Assembly: GCA_018340375.1 (NCBI GenBank) | Contig: JAFFJZ010000002.1 | Span: 25,376,001 to 25,440,000 of the forward strand | Source of the DNA: Gonatopus flavifemur | Taxonomy: Eukaryota; Arthropoda; Insecta; Hymenoptera; Dryinidae | Length of the DNA: 64,000 nt | Reading direction: 5' to 3' | Part shown: positions 56,534 through 64,000 of the stretch, in pieces | Layout of the letters: every line of letters starts with the position of its first letter | Numbering within the stretch: the first letter of the stretch is position 1 | Notes under the pieces: generated by a model | The model's input: only the letters and a program-made list of their open reading frames with translations | What the model was told of the DNA's origin: nothing | Databases searched by the model: none | Position numbers and translations under genes: made by a program

Positions 56534-57626
56534 CAGATAATATTGTGTTGTACAAGATACATTTCGTTTCCTCTTAATACTTTCTATTTATATTCTGTTG
56601 AAGAAGGAAAATGGAGATCTCTTTTGCCCAATAAGTCACGTAGAAGAATCTCAGATCTCTTTCCGTAACAAAAATTAGATTCACCAATCCACTGGTTTTA
56701 TTTCCTCATGAAGGAATCCGAAATTTAATAAAAACTTCTCAGGAGACTTGATTCCAAAAAGGAAAGAGTTAAATACAAATTACTCCACCATTATGTACGA
56801 AACTCTACAATCGAGTCATTTACTTTCCTTGTCTGCGTCTTTTCGAAGGTAAGTTTGCGTTTTACGAGGGAAGAAAAAATCTCCTTCTAGTTTTTTTCAT
56901 GACTTTTGTCTGTTTTATTTTCGTCTTTATTTTCATGTCTCTTCCATTTTGATTATCGAATTCTCATTTCTCGTAACTTTGAATACCCCACAGGAGAGTT
57001 ATGAGAATATGGAATAAATCAAGCGATCAATCCTTTCATTATTTATTAATAATCGGATTATTCGTTAATGGATTTCAGGGGGTCAATACAATCAGACAAG
57101 CCAAAAAGATATATTCGAACAAATTTGTTTTTCATCAGGAACTTCCTATTCCCGAGTGAAAAAATGTGGATCATAAATTGATAAAAAAAATATCACTCGG
57201 CGATCACGTTCAAAGTGATCACCAAGTGATGTGAACGGTGAGACTGCAGGATCTTTGTTTCATCATTGTGAGATCAATACAGTAGGTTGTGCTGATGAAA
57301 TGATCATTTTTTCATCATTGTCAGATCAACAGAGTAGCTTGTGCTGATGGAATGTTAATGTGTGTGAAGGATCATTTCCAAATCTGATCATGATCATTCG
57401 TTAACCGTTTGTATCAAGTTCTGATCTACGAACAATCTGGACATGATTATCCCAAGATCACTATAATATTCATAATCAGAAAATACGTTCCACAGACACA
57501 TTATGCTGTTAGGGTAATGAAAAAGTAAAAATTGAGAACTCAATTATATGTATTGGAATTTTCAATTCAAAGAATTACAAAGAATATTATATTCTCAAAT
57601 AAACTTGAAACTGTTAATACACTATA
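56534..57626. other. Non-coding stretch with a GTGATCAC word cluster
   Basis: From about 57170 to 57430 GCGATCACG, AAGTGATCACCAAGTGAT, TGTGAGATCAA, TTGTGCTGATG and TGATCATGATCATTCG recur, giving foldback texture without clean ends. These words resemble those of the next element. No gene is seen. Confidence 0.4.
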
Positions 57627-58283
57627 CCCGTGAAAAAATTCATTTAGGTCTGATTGAGCGTGTTCAGGCCTCATCATGGAAATTTTCCGGCAAAATTATT
57701 CATGTTCAATACTGACTGCACATAGTTGGGCCTGACTACGCCTGGTCGTTCATTTTTAAACTTTGTCATCACTGAGAATGCTTTAATTTTGTACCCACTT
57801 GAAAACCCGTGATCAAGTCTAACCACCTGCGATCATGCCAGACAAACCATTCTTACCCTTGATCATGCAAAATCTCACCGACTGAGAAGTGTTTATAGAA
57901 AATGACTTTTTGTTGATTTTTTCATCACGAATACGCATGCTTCATCATGCTAAATCAGCCCCGAATGCATGCACGTACGCCTAATCACGCATGGTCATGC
58001 CTGAAAAAGGAAACTAGAAAATGGAAACTGCATAAGCACAATAAGTAGAAATGATTGACAATGTGTTTGATAAAATTGTTATAGTTTCATTCCTTACAGA
58101 AAACCTATTGATTTTGTATGAACTTCTCATACATAATTAAGCATAATGGAGCGTGATTGAGCGTAAATGAGCATGATTAGTTCTCATCACGTGGGTGCAA
58201 AATTGGGGCCTGATCATGCTTGATCACGCCTTATGAATAAGGCCTGATCAGGCGTGAGCGGACGTGGACAATTTTTCCACGGT
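57627..58283. mobile_element. CCCGTG-ended element, GCCTGATCA words, TA duplication
   Basis: It starts CCCGTGAAAAAATTCATTTA and ends GGACAATTTTTCCACGGT, with TA on both sides (57625-57626, 58284-58285). The interior repeats CAGGCCT, GGCCTGACTACGCCTGG, TGATTGAGCGTG, GATCATGC and AGGCCTGATCAGGCGTG in both orientations over 657 bp. The end CCCGTG is shared with 44259-44841. It is non-coding. Confidence 0.65.
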
Positions 58284-59394
58284 TATACATCTCATAAATT
58301 CGACAGTAAATGGATAATCGGGTTCTCGATTTGCAATATAAATGATACCCGTTGAATCAGTATAGTGTAGACAGTATTTTATACAACCTTAGGTTTGTAT
58401 ACATGGTTTCGTACATTCATTTGAACTTGAATTATCGTCTTGAAAGTACTTACTTCTCATCATCACTTTCAGTGGACTTGAATTGTACTAAGAGAATCCT
58501 GATCACACCGTTTCATCCTTGTCTAATGTTCCATCGAATCCATCAAATTTCAAGGGTTTTCTAAGGCGTACGTCTTCAAAATTTCTCCAAACTTGAATTT
58601 TCTCATTCAAAGTATTCACTCTTTGTCATCGTTGTCAGTGGACTCAGGAATTTATTGAGAGAAGATCCCGACCTGATCTATATGAATATATGGATGAATT
58701 GTATTGATAATTTTTCATCGCAAAATGGTGGCAGTAGGGTGGCTTAAAAAAAACCGATAAAAAAAATCGGCGGGCAATCTCTTTTCATCTGAAAAATTTC
58801 AAACAAGAAAAGTTTTGTGAAAAATGGTTACAGTTTGTCTGTAAACCTCAAGACAATGAAAAACAGAAAAAAATTCGACGACTGGCGGAGATTTTTTCCG
58901 CAAAATTGATCATCAATGGTTGTCGATTTTGTTTACAAAGTTTCATTGTGATTGAATGAAAGGTTCCTAATGAAAAATAAAATTTTTTCAAATGCGTCTT
59001 TTTGGCTTGTTTAATTGTATTGATCCCCTTCAGTCGATTCTCTTAGGGAGAAATCGATCAGAGTTCAGTGATTCCTATAGAGATGAGAGGTGATCATGTG
59101 GTATACAGTCTGCTTGAACTTTGAGTTCGACTACTTGTACATGAAAGGAAAGTTCAATGGTATCAGCTAAATTTTAATTATTCCACCTGAATACCGGATA
59201 GCCATTTTCTCAGCAGTATTAGCTGAACTTTTGCTGATAAAGCGAGAAGTTTTATATAACATCGAATATTTGGCTAAAGCAGTAGATCACAAAGATCATT
59301 TTTAAATATCGGTGTTTTTTGCGAAGAGCTGCACAGTGACGAGACGCGACAACTCATAGATTTCAACGAAGACTGACGTAGCTTGTGAAATTTA
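58284..59394. other. Non-coding stretch, nothing recognised
   Basis: The longest frame is 70 codons (58352-58564). AACTTTTGCTGATAAAG and TCAGCTAAATTTTAATT words near 59160-59250 are weakly foldback-like. No gene or element boundaries are convincing. Confidence 0.35.
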
Positions 59395-59626
59395 CCAAAG
59401 AGTAGTAAAAATTATTGCTGGCATAACAAGCAGGTTTGTGACTTTAGTGCCTACAAAAAAAAATTAGCTTAAAGAGCAAGAAAAATGATTGACACAACAA
59501 CACTTTTTTGCCGACATAAACAAATTTGTTAACAGAACTAACGTCTCAGCTGCTGGAGGGGATATTTTTGCAAGGACAACACATTTTTTTGTAGGTGCTC
59601 TAGTAGAAAACCATTTTTTCTCCGTG
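59395..59626. mobile_element. CACGGAG element, family C copy 2, worn left end
   Basis: The right end CCATTTTTTCTCCGTG is intact and followed by TA. The left end is worn (CCAAAGAGTAGTAAAAATTA), with TA before it. GCTGGCATAACAAGCAGGT, then GTGCCTACAAAAAA, ATGATTGACACAAC, GAACTAACGTCT and GTAGGTGCTCTAGTAG match 34852-35080. It is about 232 bp and non-coding. Confidence 0.75.
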
Positions 59627-60516
59627 TATTAGCATACTGATCTCCGTAATAGAACGTGACGAGTTGTGCTACTGTTCTTAAAGGGGATGCAAGGTTTGCT
59701 AATTTTTATAAGAATCTGAGTTGTGTTATTCTCCATAAGAGTTGCCTTTGTATATTAATTTGTTTGTTCCTTCCAAGTTTATTAAGATGTGGTATGGGGT
59801 TGCTATTTAGCAGTCTCCGAGTCAACGGCCAGTTATGAAATCTTCGGAGAGAACCGTACCACGCTTGCGAAAAAGCGAAGGAATTGATATAAATTAAGGG
59901 ATGAGGGTGGAGAAAAAATATTGGAAAATATATTCTCATAGATTTTGTGGCCAGGAATCGATTCTGATAGGTTTGAAAGAGATCAGACTTGAGAAGAAGG
60001 GTGATTAAGGTTAGTTTTTTTGTACCTTCCACATGACAGAATTTTTTTTTAATTATTCAAAGAGAGTTTTTATGGAAGCTGAAGGAGGGACGAGTATTTT
60101 AACGCCAGATGTGTGAGGGATAGCAATCGATAACATTTGTCATTACGTCAAAGAAGATCGTAGTTTTTTCACAGCTGTGGAAGTTCAATAATCGTCTGAA
60201 ATAAATTTATCCTGATAGCTATAATCTGGAAGAACGATTTTACATTGGATATAAGAAGAATCGTGGTTGATAACCATCGTTATCGTAAGAATAAAGGTAG
60301 GAAGACGTTAAATTTTTTTGCACTTCTTCGCGATTCTCAGAATCATTAACTTTTTATAATCATCTGGAATACATCGATTTAATTCATTGATAGTCTTATA
60401 GACAATTTGAAAATTAATGAGAACGAATATAAACGTTTGATATTATATGTAATTCATAAGATATTCACAAACACTTCGAACATTGCAAGAATTGCCGTCA
60501 AGAATATGTCTCGAAA
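59627..60516. other. Non-coding stretch; 108-codon minus frame not recognised
   Basis: The minus frame 59706-60032 and plus frame 59656-59838 overlap and share no feature with known proteins. The sequence is otherwise ordinary. Confidence 0.35.
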
Positions 60517-60767
60517 TAAGACATGTCATGTTTGATAATTCAAATCAAACACATGACTGTTCTAACTGGAAACATCTGTATTTTATTCCACGACACTGAC
60601 GTTTATATATAAGTTTTTTAGTTCTATTTCAAAATGGCACAATATGCATTCCAAATTATTTGTTCGTGTTCTTCATTTTGACGTTGACGTAATAGTCATT
60701 CGTGGTTATGTTTCTACTTAGAATTTTCAAACATCGTTGTTTGCTAATCAAACACGTCATGTCTTGT
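60517..60767. repeat. Foldback repeat with GACATGTCATGTTTGAT ends
   Basis: AAGACATGTCATGTTTGAT at the left mirrors ATCAAACACGTCATGTCTT at the right. Further inside, TCTAACTGGAAACAT pairs with ATGTTTCTACTTAGA and ACTGACGTT pairs with AACGTTGACGT-like text. It is about 250 bp, non-coding, with no clear duplication. Confidence 0.6.
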
Positions 60768-60989
60768 ATCAGTACGTATTTTTGTGTTTTGAATATGATT
60801 ACAGTGAAATTTGTGAATTTTTGAAAAGTAACTACAAAAATGTCTTAAAATAAGAAATCAGTTTTTGCAGTGAGTTATTTAATCCCTTTCAAATTTTTCC
60901 AAGTGAGTGTATACGTCGAGTGACACATGAAGCATTGAAATTTCCTGCAATGAGGTTTTTTCTTAATACTTACCCACGCAGGTATTGCC

Positions 60990-61750
60990 GGGACTGGGAA
61001 AAAATCCAAGCTTGTCCCAGGATTGGCACGTGTTTTCAGGAACAAACATCCTTTAAAAATAATTGGACCCATGATGATTAGTTCCATGATTGTCCCGCTG
61101 TTTCCGATGGATAGTTAGACATGGGACATTTGTTCGTATCTTTGGAATTGCTATTGTACTTGGTACAAGCTTGGCACAAGCGTGAAAATCAAACGTTCGT
61201 TGAGATGATTATTCAAGCCGATGTTGTCCACATAAGTGGCACAGTGTTTTCAATTAGTGACCGAATTCCAAGTTCACAATGGATAAGGACTTGTGTATAG
61301 CTATCGGACCAAGACCAGTCCAATCTCCTCCCCATGATTGGCCCCACACTCCAGTTTCACACACCAAGATGGATACATTTGATCTAAATAAGAATCATAC
61401 ACGGAAATCAACTGATCTTGAAGAACTCTCTACAGGATTTCAAGATGTTTTTCCCATGCAGGGATTAACAAGACTAGGGAAAACTCAAGCTCGTCCCAGT
61501 CTTGGCATTCTGTACGGTATTCTGAGGGAGAACTTTGGGCTGAAATATGGATCAAATCACTCTTCTCATCAATATCTGTGATGAAAGAAGCATTGATTGA
61601 TGTTTAGCGAATCATTTGGACTGAGCTGGAACGAACCATTGGCCCAAGCTTGTGCTGATCTTATCATTCCCAAGCCTGGGCCAAGTTTATTGAACTGTTC
61701 AAGACAACTCCCGGCAGGTCTTGTGCCAGGCTTGGTCCATGATTGGATCA
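60990..61750. repeat. Word array of CAAGCTTGTCCCAG and CCAAGCCTGGGCC type
   Basis: Within 760 bp, at least ten copies of (C)CAAGC(T/C)(T/C)G(T/G)(C/G)CCA-type words occur in both orientations, for example CCAAGCTTGTCCCAG, TACAAGCTTGGCACAAGC, CTCAAGCTCGTCCCAG, GCCCAAGCTTGTG, CCCAAGCCTGGGCCAAG and TGCCAGGCTTGGTCCATGATTGG. TGATTGG and CCATGAT words accompany them. No terminal repeat is clear. The 100-codon frame at 61279-61581 runs through the array and is likely a by-product. Confidence 0.55.
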
Positions 61751-62563
61751 TTATTCCAGATGTATATATATGAAAAATGTATATTTTTACTACAGGAAAG
61801 TATCGGAACTGTCAAAAATCGCCCATCAATAACGAAGATATTTTACAATACATTACATGTGTTTAAGAATCAAACTTTTTGTGATGTTTCAACGTTTTGG
61901 TACATGAAATGTAATGTTGATGTACCTACTCACATGAGACTGAATCCATGTATGCGATTGAAAGAAAGAATACTTCCTGATTCCTTTCACAGTGATACTC
62001 TAATATGATTGTTACCAACAATCGAAAACCAATTTTCGTGTGGACAAACTGAGAAACTCGCTTGTTTGACTTTTTCCTGTATCTTTACTTTGTATGAACC
62101 GAGCAAACGACAATCAATTACCACTGCAATTTTTGTGCAGCCAAGTAATTACTTGGATTGATTGATCCATTACTGAACGGAACAATGAGAGCTTTGCGAG
62201 ATAATCGAGTTTGGTCATTTAAACTCGAATTAAGATACTTGCTTTAGTATTTGTAACTTTTATCCGTTTAAATGCCAATAAAACATTTTCCATGGAATAT
62301 CACAAGTACTGCAGTGACTGTAATCGATACATTTGCTTTGAACAAGTAAAATATTCTCGGTATAACGTGAAGCAAGTAATTATAGGAGTCATAATAACTA
62401 TGTTAATTTTAGAAATAATATTTGAAGTTCATTAAAATCTTCGCACGTTGAAATAGTTTCCTCAAATCCAAAAGTGAGTATTAGATAAGTTTGTACTAAT
62501 TTTCACCGCGAAATTGGCGTGTTGTGAATGATTCTATTTAATGTAACGTGAGTTTTCTTCCTA
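61751..62563. other. Non-coding stretch, nothing recognised
   Basis: A 95-codon frame ending at 62008 starts in the preceding array and has no recognised motif. CAAGTAATTACTTGG at about 62143 is a short palindrome. No gene is seen. Confidence 0.35.
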
Positions 62564-62782
62564 CACTGTGAAGAAAATCTATGGAAAATTTTCAGTAATG
62601 CGATGAAGGCAATCGATCTGTACGTTTGTGCTGGAGAATTACATTCAAATCATGAGAATTCCAGTACAAGTTTCGAAAAATCCTTGTATTTATACTGGGA
62701 GGATGAAGTGGAAAACATAAAATTTTATGTGAAATATACGAAAAAATTCCGGTATCACAGAAATTTTGTTTTTTTAGCAGTG
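62564..62782. mobile_element. CACTGTGAAGAAA element with TA duplication
   Basis: It starts CACTGTGAAGAAAATCTATG and ends AATTTTGTTTTTTTAGCAGTG, with TA on both sides (62562-62563, 62783-62784). Interior words include GGAAAATTTTC, GAGAATTCCAGTAC, TATACTGGGAGG and TTATGTGAAATATACG. Frames of 82-89 codons on both strands read straight through both ends, which shows they are shadows. It is 219 bp and non-coding. Confidence 0.75.
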
Positions 62783-63696
62783 TATTTAACTTCAAGGGAG
62801 TATTCTCGTGTAGAGGCACGAATTTCGGATGTTTTCTCAACCTCTGTACAGATGAAACAAAGAATATTTTGACTATCCATTATTTCAACATTTATTTGTT
62901 GATCTTTTAAGAATACAAAAAGATTACTGGGAAAAAATATTCTAAATTAACAAAGTTATAAGTTGGTGTAGTGGGGGTTAGAAAAAGAGACTGCCCTGGC
63001 GTGTGTGATTCCAGCCCTTCTGGTGATCTGAAACAAAAAATCCAAAGGGATCTTAATCGGTAAAGATGCCACTATGGTATGAACCTCGGAGAAGTTGAAA
63101 AAAAATTTTTTCAAACAAAATGGCAGCCATTTGAAGGAGAAAAAAATTTTTCTTCACGTTTTTTTATGAACATTTCAGGTTTTTTAAAAATAGTAAAATT
63201 GGGGAATTCTGAAATTTTGTTGGCTCATACGATAAAGAGATTCATAAAGAATGTTAATACCAAATTTTAGATAAATCGGTTCGGTAGAACTTGAGATATC
63301 ATGCATGCCAGCTAGAAAAAAGTAGTTTCGAGAAGAACACGTTTGGAGTTTTGAGTCAGGATTCCGGGAATTTTACTCATTGAATAGTGTGGTATACTCA
63401 GATATTGTTTATCGGCGATTCTTACTGCATATAATGTATCTTTCTCAACTGCAAAATGCTCATTCTCCGAAGTTCGTTCGTGTTAGATCCTGATAAAATC
63501 CTGATCTCAACCGGTTTTTGGAACAATCCGTGATATTATTTTTCCAGTCGTACCAGATTGGATGCCGCGTCACTAAAATGGCTGTAACTCAGTAAATAAT
63601 GAAACTTTTAAAAGAAATCCTTCCAAGGGCATATTCTTGAATTTCTAAACTTCAAAAATATGAACAAAAAAAATTTCGATTCTTTTCAAATTTTTA
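62783..63696. other. Non-coding stretch, nothing recognised
   Basis: Around 62985-63300 the sequence is somewhat more balanced (GACTGCCCTGGCGTGTG, CCAGCCCTTCTGGTG). A 63-codon frame at 63079-63270 has no motif. No element ends are visible. Confidence 0.35.
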
Positions 63697-64000
63697 CACA
63701 GAGAAAAATGCAGGTTGAAAATATAGTAGTTTTTGATAAAAATTTGAGAATATTTCTCTAAATCTGAGAATTTTTCTTGAATGCATAATAAAGACAAAAC
63801 GGTCCACTTTTTTGTGGAATTTTATGCGAAAACAATGAAAAATTAGTATTTCTTAATAAAGAATAGAGAAACATATGAACTTTCCAAAAGTCGCATACGA
63901 AATTTCACAAAAATAGTAACAAAATTGCAATATCCTACTATTCACTTTGTGAAATTTCGTATACGACTTTTGGAAAGTTCATATGTTTCTCTATTCTTTA
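63697..64000. mobile_element. CACAGAG element with near-perfect hairpin, cut by the window edge
   Basis: The left end CACAGAGAAAAATGCAGG is preceded by TA. At the right edge, 63857-63912 and 63945-64000 are inverted copies over about 56 bp with about one or two mismatches (TAAAGAATAGAGAAACATAT ... ending ATTCTTTA), separated by a loop of about 32 bp. The right end of the element lies outside the window, so its length and duplication cannot be read. Confidence 0.65.

Noticed and set aside
61279..61581. 100-codon frame starting MDKDLCIAIGPRPVQSPPHD
   Set aside because: It lies within the CAAGCTTG word array, and its proline- and histidine-rich start reflects the repeated words. I recognise no domain.
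62592..62872. Overlapping 82- and 89-codon frames on both strands
   Set aside because: They read through the terminal repeat of the 62564-62782 element and out of it; this is repeat DNA translated by chance.
1..64000. Endogenous virus or viral gene
   Set aside because: No frame resembles a viral structural or replication protein, and no long-terminal-repeat provirus is visible; the only long product is a cut-and-paste transposase.

Overview
This 64 kb window looks like a gene-poor, A+T-rich stretch of an animal nuclear genome, most likely an insect or other arthropod. The basis is its texture and its transposons: there are no operons and no bacterial gene spacing, and the one long reading frame is a mariner/Tc1-superfamily transposase. 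I cannot name the species. I find no convincing host gene, rRNA, full tRNA, CRISPR array or viral gene. Introns of a large gene with small exons cannot be excluded by eye.

The window is a dense, nested collection of DNA transposons, mostly short, non-coding and foldback in structure. The commonest type (about 23 elements or recognisable copies) starts with CAC(T/G)G followed by A/G-rich sequence and ends with the complement (...TTTTCTCAGTG, ...TTTTCTCCGTG or ...TTTTTACAGTG). These are flanked by 2-bp duplications, usually TA but also CA, AA, AG, TG and TT. Their ends are alike but their interiors are not. Each family is built from its own short word, repeated many times in both orientations (for example GCTG/CAGC, CAGTACTG, GTTGCTGCAGCAAC, GTTGACTCAAC), so the whole element folds back on itself. 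Several families occur twice: 14.2/56.3, 34.9/59.4, 39.0/44.5 and 16.2/41.6 kb.

Layout. 0-10 kb: a foldback at the left edge, the GCTG element at 2.3 kb, a CTAGG palindrome at 5.2 kb, and elements at 7.4, 7.7 and 9.9 kb. 10-15 kb: a 1.3 kb CACTG element, a 12.4 kb repeat with a sister at 31.4 kb, the GCTGCAGC palindrome at 12.8 kb and a nested pair at 14 kb. 15-22 kb: sparse. 22.6-25.9 kb: a 3.3 kb homopolymer-laden insertion with an 8-bp direct repeat, hAT-like at best. 26.6-31.4 kb: a cluster of foldbacks, including one inserted into another. 32.5-33.5 kb: two elements with TTAA duplications. 34.8-38.6 kb: a GCTG-type element broken by a complete 2.0 kb DD41D mariner-like transposon (35161-37176, intact transposase) and a 1.2 kb pogo-like relic (37331-38554). 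39-46.8 kb: more CACTG elements, a second TTAA/TTAT-type element, and a scrambled copy of the DD41D element (44979-46475). 48-54 kb: further foldbacks and a possible Mutator-like element at 53.0-54.3 kb containing a CACTG element. 56-64 kb: more CACTG/CCCGTG elements, two word arrays, and a nearly perfect hairpin cut by the window edge.

The DD41D transposase is the only protein here that could be active; it should act on its own TACAGGGTGG ends. Nothing in the window encodes an obvious transposase for the CACTG elements, so they were presumably mobilised in trans by an enzyme encoded elsewhere.
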